Origin: Collinsella sp.
GTDB taxonomy: Bacteria > Actinomycetota > Coriobacteriia > Coriobacteriales > Coriobacteriaceae
Assembly: GCA_018382125.1 (NCBI GenBank)
Contig: JAGZQO010000003.1
Location: 54,688-118,687 of the forward strand
DNA: 64,000 nt
Reading direction: 5' to 3'
Shown: piece after piece, positions 17,239-26,854 of the stretch
Layout: each line of letters opens with the position of its first letter
Numbering within the stretch: the stretch's first letter is position 1
Notes under the pieces: model-generated
Database searches by the model: none
What the model saw: only the letters and a program-made list of their open reading frames with translations
What the model was told of the DNA's origin: nothing
Position numbers and translations under genes: made by a program

Positions 17239-19065
17239 TTAGGCCTCGCCTCCCTTCGTGACGGCGGTATCCGCGGTCGCTGCAGTGATTTTCCAGCTCG
17301 CGGCCTGTTCGTATTCGGCCCACATCTTGGCATACAGACCCTCTTGGGACAGCAACTCGGCATGAGTACCCGACTCCTGCACGCTGCCCTGGTTGAGCAC
17401 CACGATTTGGTCTGCGCCCACTACAGTCGAGAGTCGGTGCGCAATCATAATGACCGTGCGACCCGCCGCCAGCTTGCTAAAGGCGCGCTGGATGAGTGCC
17501 TCGTTCTCGGGATCGGCAAACGCCGTGGCCTCATCGAGCACCACGATAGGTGCGTCCTTAAGGATCGCGCGGGCGAGTGCCACGCGCTGGACCTCGCCGC
17601 CCGAAAGATATGCTCCGCCGGCACCGAGCATGGTATTGATGCCCTGTGGGAGCTTGGCCACAATGTCGTCGCACTGAGCTGCGGAGAGGACCGCACGCAC
17701 TTCGTCGTCAGTGGCCGTAGGCTTGGAGGCACGCACGTTATCGGCAAGTGTTTGCCGGAACAGCTGGTTGGTCTGGAACACGAAGGCAACCTGGTCCATA
17801 AGCTCGTGCGGGTCCATGTCGCGAACGTCTACGCCGCCTACGAGCACGCGACCTGCGGAAACATCCCAAAAACGCGGAATCAGGCTTGCGCAGGTTGACT
17901 TGCCGCCACCCGAGGGACCCACCAGGGCGAGGGTGCTACCAGCGGGAACGCTGAAACTCACATGGCTAACGGCAGGTGCTTCGGCACCCTCGTACGTAAA
18001 GCTCACGTCCTCAAATCGCACGTCGCCGCCGGCAGGGTGCTTGGGTTGGGCGGGCACGGAGAGCTGCTTGGATTCCATGACGCTTCGAATACGAGCCAGC
18101 GAATCGGCACTCATCTGAGAGGCCTCGCCCACAAACATGAGCTTGGTCATGGCCGTCGGCACCACGGCCGAAAAGATCGCGTAAAACGTGAAGTTGGCCA
18201 TAAAGTGCGCGAAGTCCGTCTCGCCCGGCGCCAACAGCAATGCCACGGGCAAGAGAAATGCCACAAGGCCATTGAGCGCGGTAAGGTTGAGCACCTGCGG
18301 ACCTCGGCAGAACGTGCCCGCATAGTTTTGCGCCATGTCGGCGTATTCGGCGATCGCGTCGTGGAACGCCTTAAAGGAATAGACCGTCTGCTGAAACACC
18401 TTGACCACGGGAATGCCGCGTACGTATTCGGTACCGGTCTTGTTCATCTTGACCAGCGCGCCCATGTAGGCCTTCATAAACTCGCCGCCCTTGCCGCCCA
18501 TCATGGTGGCCATGGCGCCAAGCGAAACGACGACCGAGATAAGGCATGCCGCGCCCAAACGCCAATCGAGAGCGAAAAGCAGCACGAGCAAGCCCACGAC
18601 CATGGCAGTGGCGCCTGCGATATCAGGCAGCATGTGTGCGAGCAAAGTCTCGGTGGAGGCGGCGCATCCGTCTACAACACGACGCAGCTCGCCGGTGGCA
18701 TGCGTGTCAAAGTAGCCAAGCGGCAGCTTAAGCAGGTGCTCGCTCGTAGTCTTGCGAATATTGGACGCGCAGCGAAACGCGGACAGGTGCGTGCACATGA
18801 GTCCCACGAAATAGACCACGATGCTCGCCAGCGCAAAACCCACGGCCCACCAGCCATACATCGCGATGTTAGTGGCTTCGCTCCAGTTAGGTGCCACGGC
18901 GATCAGATCGCGCGCGACAAGCCAAATGCACACGTACGGGCCAAAGCTCAGCAGCTGCGAGAGCGCCGAGAGCGCCATGCCCAAATACGTTAGGAATTTG
19001 CGGTCACCGGCATACGCGAGCAACTCGCCGATGCCTCCACCTTCCCTTTTTGATTCCTTTGCCAT
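17239..19065 (-). CDS. ABC transporter, fused membrane and ATPase domains (first half-transporter)
   Basis: 608 aa from the ATG at 19065 (AAAGGA upstream). Six transmembrane helices, then Walker A GPSGGGKST, signature YLSGGEVQRVALARAIL and Walker B/D-loop VLDEATAFADPENE. From memory, the AFADPENE form is frequent in the siderophore-linked YbtPQ-like subfamily. The gene is divergent from the AraC regulator at 19180, with 114 bases for both promoters. Confidence 0.88.
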   Translation of the reverse strand: MAKESKREGGGIGELLAYAGDRKFLTYLGMALSALSQLLSFGPYVCIWLVARDLIAVAPNWSEATNIAMYGWWAVGFALASIVVYFVGLMCTHLSAFRCASNIRKTTSEHLLKLPLGYFDTHATGELRRVVDGCAASTETLLAHMLPDIAGATAMVVGLLVLLFALDWRLGAACLISVVVSLGAMATMMGGKGGEFMKAYMGALVKMNKTGTEYVRGIPVVKVFQQTVYSFKAFHDAIAEYADMAQNYAGTFCRGPQVLNLTALNGLVAFLLPVALLLAPGETDFAHFMANFTFYAIFSAVVPTAMTKLMFVGEASQMSADSLARIRSVMESKQLSVPAQPKHPAGGDVRFEDVSFTYEGAEAPAVSHVSFSVPAGSTLALVGPSGGGKSTCASLIPRFWDVSAGRVLVGGVDVRDMDPHELMDQVAFVFQTNQLFRQTLADNVRASKPTATDDEVRAVLSAAQCDDIVAKLPQGINTMLGAGGAYLSGGEVQRVALARAILKDAPIVVLDEATAFADPENEALIQRAFSKLAAGRTVIMIAHRLSTVVGADQIVVLNQGSVQESGTHAELLSQEGLYAKMWAEYEQAASWKITAATADTAVTKGGEA

Positions 19066-19179
19066 GTGATTCCTTTCTAACGGCTTGAGAGTTAACCGCA
19101 ATGAACTTATCATTGATGTGTTAGCCATGGCTCACAATCAAGCCAGGCGTGGACGTTTCTGCAAAGGAAAGGGACGCTT

Positions 19180-20184
19180 TTGCAAATACGGCGGGCAGCG
19201 ACCGACATAACCGAACTCTACGCACCGCAGTTTGAGCAGTTTGGCCTGGAGCTTACCGGCAAGGGCGCCGTCTTTACCGGCGAGGTGGCAAACGACCGGG
19301 CGCACGGCCGCGCATGGATCATGCCCCTCTCCCCCACCTGCATCGTCATGGAGCATTTCATTACCCCGACGCACGATATGTACCTGGCCGAATACACACC
19401 CGAACCGTACGCATGCGTGAGCGAAGTCAGCGCGCCCACGCTCATGTGCATGCCCGAGGCTGGCATAACGCCTGCGAACCTTAAACCCTTGCATGGACCG
19501 TGGCCAAACAATGCCGTTTGCAGCTTTATCCAAGATAGTTGCGGCGAGGAATTAAGCCCGCTGTTTGCGGGGGAGCTCTATCACTCGCGCTCGGTGCTCT
19601 TTTTGCCTGGATATTTTGACGAACTGGAGCACCGCTATCCCACCGAGTTCGCGGGAATCTTTGAGGCGTTTGCCGAGCCATGGCACGAGGAGGCGACGTC
19701 TGCCATCTGCCACACGCTGCGCCGGATTAACGAGGACCGCGCCCGCACCGTAGGCGGACACGTCTATATGCAGGGCATCGTGGAGACCATGGTCGCGGAG
19801 CTCGCCTGTTCGCGCGCGGCCCAAAAGCAGGCGCGGCAGGCGGCAGGCACACGCGTCAGCATGACCATTGCCGAAGAAGCAACGGCAATGATTGAGCGCG
19901 CGCTCGACAAAGGCAGACGTGTGGGTATCAACGAGGTGGCCGAGAGGCTCTACACAAGCCGCTCCAAACTATGCGCCACCTTTAAGGCCCAAACCGGCGA
20001 GTCCCTGGGCACCTACATACGAAGGCGCCGCATGGAGCGAGCACAGGACCTTTTGGCCGATAGCGCGCTCACAATAGCGCAGGTGGCAGAGCGCCTAGGC
20101 TACCCTCAGCAAGCCGCCTTCGCCCAAGCCTTCAAACAATACACCGGCATGACACCCACGGCTTGGCGAAGCAAGTATCGCTAA
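19180..20184 (+). CDS. AraC-family transcriptional regulator
   Basis: 334 aa from a TTG start with GGAAAGGG seven bases ahead. The C-terminus holds two helix-turn-helix units: VGINEVAERLYTSRSKLCATF and LTIAQVAERLGYPQQAAFAQ, ending with YTGMTPTAWR. The N-terminal ligand domain is not assignable. Divergence from the ABC pair suggests it controls that pair, in the manner of YbtA for ybtPQ. Confidence 0.88.
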   Translation: MQIRRAATDITELYAPQFEQFGLELTGKGAVFTGEVANDRAHGRAWIMPLSPTCIVMEHFITPTHDMYLAEYTPEPYACVSEVSAPTLMCMPEAGITPANLKPLHGPWPNNAVCSFIQDSCGEELSPLFAGELYHSRSVLFLPGYFDELEHRYPTEFAGIFEAFAEPWHEEATSAICHTLRRINEDRARTVGGHVYMQGIVETMVAELACSRAAQKQARQAAGTRVSMTIAEEATAMIERALDKGRRVGINEVAERLYTSRSKLCATFKAQTGESLGTYIRRRRMERAQDLLADSALTIAQVAERLGYPQQAAFAQAFKQYTGMTPTAWRSKYR

Positions 20185-20248
20185 GGCCCAAGCTCCCTGG
20201 CCGTAACGGAGCGATTAATTAGCCGCCGCCCGTCAGCTCACCCAAGAT

Positions 20249-21613
20249 CTAAACGTCAAGATGCGCACAATCAAGCGCCTTTTTGATAAGAGGGACAGAT
20301 CGATCAGCCAAATACAACGGAATGTTGAGCACCCCGTCGTCGAGCTTTAGGTTCTTAAGTGAGTAGCGGACCCTCAATGGAGTCGTCTCCGCATGCTTGT
20401 CGGCATAGTACTTAAGGCTCTTGGAATGAACGACCTCTCCCGATTTGACCTCGACGGGAACGATTTCGTTTCCGACTTGAATCAAAAAATCGACTTCGTG
20501 CTTCGGCTTCTCGTTTGTCCAATAACGCGGAGCAGCATCTAACTGTGAAAGTAATGCCTGAAGCACATAGTTCTCGGCGAACGAACCTTTGAACTCCGAA
20601 AAAAGCGCATCCGAGATGGCAAAAGCGGACGCATCCAGCCTTGCCATGCGGCGCAGCAAGCCGACATCAAGACAGTAGACTTTAAATGCCTTGAGGTCAT
20701 CGTACGCAGAGAGCGGCACACCACCGGCAGCATTAAGGCGAACCGCCGTGATGAGCCCAGCATCGGCAAGCCATTCCAGAGCATCCTCGTATTCTCGAGC
20801 ACGAGCCCCCTCGCGCACCGCACCCCAAACGAACTTTTTGTTCTCGCGCGCCAACTGAGCTGGAATCGAGTTCCATATTTGCGAAAGCTTGGCGAACTGC
20901 GCACGGCCACCATGCTTGGCAAAATCGCGCTCGTAGGAATCCAAGAGATCAGACAACACCTTATCGACCTGAACGATATCGCCCGTCTCCACCCACCGGC
21001 CAAGAGCCTCTGGCATGCCGCCGCATGCAAAATAACGACGAAGATGCTCGACGAGACGGACATGGAAGAAATCGGGCACTGTCTCGATCTGATCCAGGCC
21101 GCCAAGGTATTCGTCGTAGTTTGCAGCGCCCTCGGCTTTCAGAAACTCGGAAAAGCTCATGGGGCGCATCTCCATGAACTCGACCTTTCCCACCGGAAAA
21201 GCGCTGGTCTCACGGGACAAGCGAACGCCCAACAAAGACCCTGCGCATGCGACGTGATACTCGGAGGCCTCGTCACAGAAGTATTTAAGGGCGCCGACTG
21301 CAGAAGGACAATCCTGGATCTCATCAATAATAAGCAGCGTTTCGCCGGGATCGATAGGCTGTCCAAGTGCCAGGGAAAGATTTGAGATGATCCGTCGAGG
21401 ATCGCGCGTACCTTCGAAAAACTGAGCGTACTCGCTCTGTACCCCAGGTGACGGCTCCTCGAGCGTCAGATACACAAAATTGCGGTACGAGGTTCGACCG
21501 AACTCCTTAAGCGCCCACGTCTTTCCAACCTGGCGCGCCCCCTTAAGGATAAGCGGCTTACGATATTCCGACGCTTTCCAAGCGTTAAGCTTGGCAATGA
21601 CATCTCGCTGCAT
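20249..21613 (-). CDS. AAA_14/DUF4143 ATP-binding protein
   Basis: 454 aa from the ATG at 21613, which follows GGGAGG. The AAA+ module shows Walker A KGARQVGKTWALKEFG and Walker B LLIIDEIQDCP. The C-terminal DUF4143 has the nuclease-like strand KHEVDFLIQVGNEIVPVEVKSG (D-E-K pattern as in PD-(D/E)XK folds). The cellular role of the family is not established. The gene stands alone and its leader carries a 20-bp inverted repeat. Confidence 0.85.
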   Translation of the reverse strand: MQRDVIAKLNAWKASEYRKPLILKGARQVGKTWALKEFGRTSYRNFVYLTLEEPSPGVQSEYAQFFEGTRDPRRIISNLSLALGQPIDPGETLLIIDEIQDCPSAVGALKYFCDEASEYHVACAGSLLGVRLSRETSAFPVGKVEFMEMRPMSFSEFLKAEGAANYDEYLGGLDQIETVPDFFHVRLVEHLRRYFACGGMPEALGRWVETGDIVQVDKVLSDLLDSYERDFAKHGGRAQFAKLSQIWNSIPAQLARENKKFVWGAVREGARAREYEDALEWLADAGLITAVRLNAAGGVPLSAYDDLKAFKVYCLDVGLLRRMARLDASAFAISDALFSEFKGSFAENYVLQALLSQLDAAPRYWTNEKPKHEVDFLIQVGNEIVPVEVKSGEVVHSKSLKYYADKHAETTPLRVRYSLKNLKLDDGVLNIPLYLADRSVPLIKKALDCAHLDV

Positions 21614-21632
21614 GACCGAACCTCCCACAAAG

Positions 21633-21707
21633 AAACTTCCGTAAACGTGATATTTCCCACATTTTATCCTAGGTAAAACGTGACATTTATCACATTTACG
21701 GAAGTTT
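21633..21707. repeat. 20-bp inverted repeat framing the DUF4143 promoter region
   Basis: Arms at 21633-21652 and 21688-21707 match at 19 of 20 positions (AAACTTCCGTAAA-cGTGATA against its complement). The right arm and spacer also contain GTGACA/TATCAC. The element starts 20 bases upstream of the ATG. It may be an operator or a stem in the leader. Confidence 0.75.
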
Positions 21708-21816
21708 TAAGCTCGGTTCGCCACGCTTTCATCACATTCAAAAGACGGAGGCGCCAGTGGTGCCCCCGTCACCATCTTTCCTATCAGCCCACCTGACCCG
21801 AACGGCCGAGTCGTCT

Positions 21817-21959
21817 GGCCGGGGAAGCCCCGAGTCGCCGGGGTGTTTGCTCCAAATGAGTTCCGCATGCAAAGAAGGCCACTAAATGTGGCCTTCGTCT
21901 TGCATAGGACTGTTTGAAATTTGGAGGAAACACCCCGGCGACTCGGGGCTTCCCCGGCC
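21817..21959. repeat. Long inverted repeat with perfect 32-bp arms downstream of gatB
   Basis: Arms at 21817-21848 and 21928-21959 are exact complements, GC-rich (GGCCGGGGAAGCCCCGAG...). The 79-base spacer continues pairing (CTCCAAAT/ATTTGGAG) and encloses a terminator hairpin. It ends six bases from the gatB stop. Confidence 0.85.
21870..21896 (-). terminator. Terminator hairpin of the gatCAB operon
   Basis: GAAGGCCAC pairs with GTGGCCTTC around a five-base loop and is followed on the minus strand by TTT. It forms the tip of the long inverted repeat. Confidence 0.65.
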
Positions 21960-21965
21960 TCGCAG

Positions 21966-23642
21966 CTACGAGAGCGACGTTCTCAGCAACTCGTTGAAGA
22001 GCTTCGGGTTGCCCTTGCCGCGGCTTGCCTTCATGCACTGGCCCACCAAAAAGCCGATGACCTTCTGGTTGCCGTCACGATACTGCTGCGCCTGATCGGC
22101 ACAGTTAGCCAGCACCTCGTCCACGATCGGCTGCAGCGCGCCGGCATCGCTCACCTGGCGCATGCCACGCTCGTCGACGATCTTGTTGGGGTCGTCGCCG
22201 GTCTGAGCCATGGCCTCAAAGACCTCGTGCGCCTGGTTGGAGCTGATGGCATCGGTCGCCAGCAGCTTGGCCAGCGCTGCCACCTGAGCCGGCGCGATGC
22301 CGGACTCGGCGAGCGAGACGCCTGCGCCCTTAAGGTAAGCGATCATCTCGTTCACCAGCAGGTTTGCGACCGTCTGAGCCTCCTTGCCAGCCATGCCGGC
22401 AGCGGCGGCCTCAAAGAACTCGGCAAACTCGGGGTCGCCGGCGATCTGCTCGGCGTCCGCCGCCTTAATTCCAAAGTCGGCCTCAAATCGGGCACGCTTG
22501 GCATCGGGCAGCTCGGGGATCTCGCCTCGGCAGCGGTCGATGAACTCGTCATCCAGATCGAACGGCGCCAGGTCGGGATCGGGGAACAGGCGATAGTCGT
22601 CGGCCGTCTCCTTCACACGCATGACCACGGTGCGCTTGCGGCTGGGCTCCCAGTGACGGGTCTCCTGATAGATGATGCCGCCCTCCTCGAGCACCTCGGC
22701 CTGGCGGCAAATCTCGTAGGCAAGGCCATCGTGCAGGCTCTTAAACGAGTTGAGGTTCTTGAGCTCGGTCTTGGTGCCCAGCTTGGTCTCGCCGCGGCGG
22801 CGCAGAGACACGTTGCCGTCGCAGCGCATGGAGCCCTTCTCCATGGAGCAGTCCGAAATGCCCAGCGTCACAAAGATGCGACGGAGCTTCTCCATAAACA
22901 GGCGAGCCTCCTCGGGCGTACGCAAGTCGGGCTCAGTCACGAGCTCAATCAAAGGCGTGCCGCAGCGGTTGTAGTCGACGAGCGACTCGGCCGCGGCGGT
23001 AATGCGGCCCTCGGCGCCGCCCACATGAACCATCTTGGCGGCGTCCTCCTCCATGTGGATGCGTAGGATGCGAATGGGCACCGTGTAGGAACCGTCCTCG
23101 CGGCGCTCGGGCATCTGCAGGTTGGACGCGTCATAGCTGGCCAGATGACCGGCACGCTGATTGCCCTCGCGCATGGTCGACGTCATGGACGTGGACAGGC
23201 CCTCGGCGTTGGCCGAGGCGCTCGCCAGGCTCTGAGCCTCGGCCTCGCCAAACGCGCAGTCGGGGCGCTCGGCGGCACCGCGACCGGTCACGTCCAGGTC
23301 CAGGTGACCGTACATGGCAAAGGCGACCGGACCCTGCGTGGTCTGGAAGTTCTTGGCCATATCGGGATAGAAGTAGTGCTTGCGGTAGAACATCGAGTGG
23401 CGCTGGATCTCGCAGTTGGTGGCGAGGCCGGCCTTGACGATGCTCTCGATGGCGCGCTTGTTGGGCACCGGCAGGGCGCCGGGCAGGCCCAGGCACACCG
23501 GGCACACGTTGGCGTTGGGCTCGTCATCGTGGCTGAGCTTGCAGTTGCAGAACATCTTGGTATCGAGTGCGGTGAGCTCGGTATGGATCTCCAGGCCGAT
23601 CACGGCCTCCCAATCCTGCAGGACCTCGGAAAGCTCCTTCAT
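21966..23642 (-). CDS. gatB: Aspartyl/glutamyl-tRNA amidotransferase subunit B
   Basis: 558 aa; the family is usually 470-500 aa. The extra length is an insertion near residues 115-165 containing FGEAEAQSLASASANAEGLS. Motifs: VIGLEIHTEL, the zinc cysteines MFCNCKL and NVCPVCLGLPG, and the C-terminal GatB/YqeY helical domain. GatB phosphorylates mischarged Glu-tRNA(Gln) before amidation. Its ATG overlaps the gatA stop (TAATG). Confidence 0.96.
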   Translation of the reverse strand: MKELSEVLQDWEAVIGLEIHTELTALDTKMFCNCKLSHDDEPNANVCPVCLGLPGALPVPNKRAIESIVKAGLATNCEIQRHSMFYRKHYFYPDMAKNFQTTQGPVAFAMYGHLDLDVTGRGAAERPDCAFGEAEAQSLASASANAEGLSTSMTSTMREGNQRAGHLASYDASNLQMPERREDGSYTVPIRILRIHMEEDAAKMVHVGGAEGRITAAAESLVDYNRCGTPLIELVTEPDLRTPEEARLFMEKLRRIFVTLGISDCSMEKGSMRCDGNVSLRRRGETKLGTKTELKNLNSFKSLHDGLAYEICRQAEVLEEGGIIYQETRHWEPSRKRTVVMRVKETADDYRLFPDPDLAPFDLDDEFIDRCRGEIPELPDAKRARFEADFGIKAADAEQIAGDPEFAEFFEAAAAGMAGKEAQTVANLLVNEMIAYLKGAGVSLAESGIAPAQVAALAKLLATDAISSNQAHEVFEAMAQTGDDPNKIVDERGMRQVSDAGALQPIVDEVLANCADQAQQYRDGNQKVIGFLVGQCMKASRGKGNPKLFNELLRTSLS

Positions 23643-25156
23643 TACAGCTCGCCTCCCTTCCCGGCAAAATCGGGCGCGACGGAAAGCGCGGGCGCACCCG
23701 TGGCGGCATCGGCAAAGCCGCGCTCCAGGGCGCGGGCAAACGTGAGCAGCTGACGGTCCTTAAACGCCGGACCCACCAGCTGGGCAGAAACGGGCAGCTT
23801 GCTGTCCTCGCCCAGGCCCAGCGGCACCGAGATGCCACCGTTGCCGCAAATGTTGAGCGAGATGGTGTACAGGTCGGAGAGGTACATCTGCGTGGGGTCG
23901 CTGATCTCGCCAAACTTAAAGGCCGTACGCGGCGAGGCGGGCATGAGGATGGTGTCCACCTTGGCATACGCGGCGTCGTAGTCCTGCGTGATGAGCGTGC
24001 GAGCCTTTTGCGCAGCGTAGTAGTACTTGTCGTACACGCCCGAGCTCAGCAGGTAGGCGCCGAGCATCTGACGGCGCTTGGCCTCGGCGCCAAAGCCATG
24101 GGCGCGCGAAAGCGAGCTCTGGTCGGACAGGTTGGCGCAGCCCTCCTCCTGATAGCCGTAGCGAATGCCGTCGAAGCGGGCCAAGTTGGAGAACGCCTCG
24201 GCCGGGCCGATGACGTAGTAGGCGGCGATGGCGGCGTCCAGGTGCGGCAGGTCGACCTCGACCAGCTCGGCGCCCTGGTTCCGCAGCTCCTGGGCGGCGC
24301 GCTGAACAGCGGTCTTGACCTCGGGCGTCAGGCCCTCGGCCTCCATAAACGCGGGAATAATGCCCACGCGCTTGCCCTCGATGCTGTCGTTGAGATGCTC
24401 GGTAAAGTCGACGGCGCAATCCTGGCTGGTGCAGTCGTACGGATCGTGGCCCGCGCCGGTAAGCGCGTTCATGGCCAGCGCGACATCCTCGACCGTGCGG
24501 CCAAAGGGGCCCACCTGGTCGAGCGACGAGCCAAAGGCAACCACGCCGTAACGGCTCACGGCGCCATACGTGGGCTTAAAGCCCACCACGCCGCACAGCG
24601 ACGCCGGCTGGCGGATGGAGCCGCCGGTGTCCGAGCCCAGCGAGAGCGCGACCTCGCCCGCGGCGACGGCGGCAGCGGAGCCGCCCGAGGAGCCGCCGGG
24701 CACGCGCTCGGTATCCCAGGGGTTGTTGGTGCGGTGGAACGCCGAACTCTCGGTGGAGCTGCCAAAGGCAAACTCGTCCATGTTGGCCTTGCCCATAGGC
24801 AGGCAGCCGGCATCGAGCATGCGCTGAACGCAGGTGGCGGTGTAGACGCTCTGGTAGTCCTCGAGCATGCGGGAAGCACAGGTGGTGCGCGTGCCCACGA
24901 GGTTCATGTTGTCCTTAATGGCCAGCGGCACGCCCGCGAGCGGGGGCAGCGGCTTGCCTGCGGCACGGTCGGCATCCACGCGCGCAGCGGCCTCGAGCGC
25001 GAGCTCGGGCGCCACCTGCAGGAATGCCTGGACCCCTCCCTCGCGCGCCTCGATGGCGGCAAGGGAGGCCTGGGCCACCTCGGTAGCGGTAAAGTCGCCG
25101 GCGGCAACGCCCGCGGCGATCTGGGCAGCGGTAAGGGAATCGAAGCTTAGCGCCAT
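23642..25156 (-). CDS. gatA: Aspartyl/glutamyl-tRNA amidotransferase subunit A
   Basis: 504 aa. The amidase-signature triad is present: Lys in GVPLAIKDNMN, cis-Ser in the GGSSGGSAAAVAAG loop and the nucleophilic Ser in DTGGSIRQPAS. It hydrolyses glutamine to supply ammonia to GatB. The start overlaps the gatC stop by one base (TAATG), giving tight coupling. An organism with gatCAB usually lacks GlnRS and/or AsnRS. Confidence 0.97.
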   Translation of the reverse strand: MALSFDSLTAAQIAAGVAAGDFTATEVAQASLAAIEAREGGVQAFLQVAPELALEAAARVDADRAAGKPLPPLAGVPLAIKDNMNLVGTRTTCASRMLEDYQSVYTATCVQRMLDAGCLPMGKANMDEFAFGSSTESSAFHRTNNPWDTERVPGGSSGGSAAAVAAGEVALSLGSDTGGSIRQPASLCGVVGFKPTYGAVSRYGVVAFGSSLDQVGPFGRTVEDVALAMNALTGAGHDPYDCTSQDCAVDFTEHLNDSIEGKRVGIIPAFMEAEGLTPEVKTAVQRAAQELRNQGAELVEVDLPHLDAAIAAYYVIGPAEAFSNLARFDGIRYGYQEEGCANLSDQSSLSRAHGFGAEAKRRQMLGAYLLSSGVYDKYYYAAQKARTLITQDYDAAYAKVDTILMPASPRTAFKFGEISDPTQMYLSDLYTISLNICGNGGISVPLGLGEDSKLPVSAQLVGPAFKDRQLLTFARALERGFADAATGAPALSVAPDFAGKGGEL

Positions 25157-25467
25157 TACTCGCTCTCCCCCTCTCCCAAAATGGACGGCACGCGGAAGTA
25201 GCGGTCGCGCGCGCTGCCGGCGTTTTCGAGCGCAACGTCGAGCGGCAGGTCGCGCTCGGGCTCGCGCAGGTCATCGCCCATCACGTTGGACAGGCTTCCG
25301 ATAGGATGGAACGTGGGCTCCACGTCGGGCAAGTCATATTGCAAGACGGGCTCGAGCATCTGGACGGCGTCGTTCATGTAGGACGTCATCTGGGTGAGCT
25401 CGTCATCGGTCAGTGCGATCTTTGCGTACTCGGCGATGCCGCGCACGTCTTTCTCGCTGAGTGCCAT
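25156..25467 (-). CDS. gatC: Aspartyl/glutamyl-tRNA amidotransferase subunit C
   Basis: 103 aa from the ATG at 25467 behind AAGGGAG. It has the N-terminal helix pair (IAEYAKIALTDDELTQMTSY) and the PTFHPIGSLSNVMGDDLREPE belt that wraps the GatA-GatB interface. First gene of the gatCAB operon. Confidence 0.95.
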   Translation of the reverse strand: MALSEKDVRGIAEYAKIALTDDELTQMTSYMNDAVQMLEPVLQYDLPDVEPTFHPIGSLSNVMGDDLREPERDLPLDVALENAGSARDRYFRVPSILGEGESE

Positions 25468-25603
25468 AGGCGCTCCCTTCCGCATAACAGTTAAACCGCT
25501 CTAGTATACAGGGCAACGCCGGCTTGGAGCAGGCGCTTTACCCAAATGCAGCGAAAACGTAACGAGGGCGGCGGGCTGGCAGGCGGCGGGCCGGCGGTTC
25601 TGC

Positions 25604-25670
25604 AGCGAAACCGCACCGTCCATAGCGAAAACCGTACTGCCCGCAGCGAAAACCGCGCCGTCCACAACGA
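25604..25670. repeat. Short tandem repeat of about 21 bp
   Basis: Units beginning AGCGAAAACCG recur at 25604, 25624 and 25645, with a fourth diverging copy (AACGAAAACC) at 25666 that merges into the next palindrome. They lie in the 326-base gap between gatC and sortase, which has no gene. Confidence 0.55.
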
Positions 25671-25735
25671 AAACCATCACAACATTCGACGCTTTTCGTC
25701 TAAATCGCGATTTTCATCGAATGTTGTGATGGTTT
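25671..25735. repeat. Palindromic element family A, copy 1
   Basis: 19-bp arms (AAACCATCACAACATTCGA and complement) surround a 27-base centre containing AAATCGCGATTTTCA. Three more copies are at 37224, 41325 and 42567. Copies 1 and 2 share the centre, as do copies 3 and 4. Confidence 0.85.
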
Positions 25736-25746
25736 GGAAGTCCCGC

Positions 25747-25779
25747 CCACCACAAAGGCGCCCGTCCCCATTGCGGTGG
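25747..25779. repeat. Palindromic hairpin family B, copy 1
   Basis: CCACCACAAAGG pairs with the CCATTGCGGTGG end. Related hairpins are at 36208, 37165 and 38737. This copy sits just beyond the sortase stop and may help end that transcript, though no U-run follows. Confidence 0.75.
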
Positions 25780-25793
25780 TTCTGGAGAATGTC

Positions 25794-26732
25794 TTATGCC
25801 GAGACCTTAGCCTTGCGACGCTTGCGAACCGCGTGGATCACGATGTCCAACAGCAACAGCACAATGGCTACGACCACGATAAGCACGGCAAACTCGCGCT
25901 TGCCCCAGTGGCGGCCGGCCAGCGACTTTTGCTTGTCAACGTCCTTCTTGTTGTACTTGGTACGCACGCAATGCACCAGCAGGCGATGGTCGTTCACGCC
26001 GTAGGGCGTGCAGGTGACGAGCGTCACCTTGTCGGCACCGGGCTCGATGGTCAGCGACTCCATCTCCTCGGGCAGCACCACCTCGGAATCCACCATCTTG
26101 TAGGCGAGCGTCTTGTTCATGGTGTGCAGCAGCACCAGGTCGCCGGGCTCCAGCGAGTGGATGTCGTCGAACATGCTCAGGTTGCGCATGCCCGAGTGCG
26201 CAGTGAGCACGCAATGCGTCGAGGTGCCGCCCACCGGCAGGCTCGTGCCCTCCAGGTGGCCGACGCCCGCCATAAGGACTTCTTCGCTCGTGCCGTGGTA
26301 GATGGGCATGCTCACGTCGATGGAGGGGATCTCGACCCAGCTCATCATGGGGTCGCGGTCAAAGATGAGCTGCTGGGCGTAGGGCTCGATCTGATCGGCG
26401 GGAAGCTCGGTGGCCTCGCCCGCCAGCTGCTCGTTAAAGGAGCGCGCCTGGAGCAGGATGCGCTCGCGCTCCTCGGCAGACAGCGCGTCCACGGTGCTGG
26501 ACACGGTGCTGATCTGGTTGAACACGCCCGAGGCCTCGAGCCGGTCCAAGATCCACGGCCAGGTCATAAGGCCCACGCCAATAAGGATGATGACGATGGT
26601 GATGAGCCGGTCGGCCCAGCGCGGCAGTCGCTTGCGGCGGCGTTTGGGCTTTGGTTGAGGTTTGGGCTGAGGGCTTGAGCCGCCGTTGTCCGCGGCGTTA
26701 TTGCTCTTCATATGTTTGGCGCCCTGCACCAT
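25794..26732 (-). CDS. Class C (pilus-polymerising) sortase
   Basis: 312 aa, ATG at 26732 behind GAGGAG. A Pro/Lys/Arg-rich cytoplasmic tail and a membrane helix (ITIVIILIGVGLMTWPWI) come first. The sortase core has the lid-like DRDPMMSWVEIP, catalytic His in LTAHSGM, catalytic Cys in TLVTCTPYGVNDHRLLV with its Arg, and a C-terminal membrane helix typical of class C. It should link the pilins encoded upstream through their LPxTG-like signals. It is separated from the pilin genes by the regulator and the small-toxin locus. Confidence 0.92.
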   Translation of the reverse strand: MVQGAKHMKSNNAADNGGSSPQPKPQPKPKRRRKRLPRWADRLITIVIILIGVGLMTWPWILDRLEASGVFNQISTVSSTVDALSAEERERILLQARSFNEQLAGEATELPADQIEPYAQQLIFDRDPMMSWVEIPSIDVSMPIYHGTSEEVLMAGVGHLEGTSLPVGGTSTHCVLTAHSGMRNLSMFDDIHSLEPGDLVLLHTMNKTLAYKMVDSEVVLPEEMESLTIEPGADKVTLVTCTPYGVNDHRLLVHCVRTKYNKKDVDKQKSLAGRHWGKREFAVLIVVVAIVLLLLDIVIHAVRKRRKAKVSA

Positions 26733-26854
26733 CGCCGGTCACTCCTCTACAGCTCAGGTTGTCTAAACAAATAATAGCCGAATTGCGAGCTTCCGCGCCA
26801 GACAACGCAGCTAGGACCGAAACGCCGCCTACGGTTCGAATTCTTGGAGACCTT

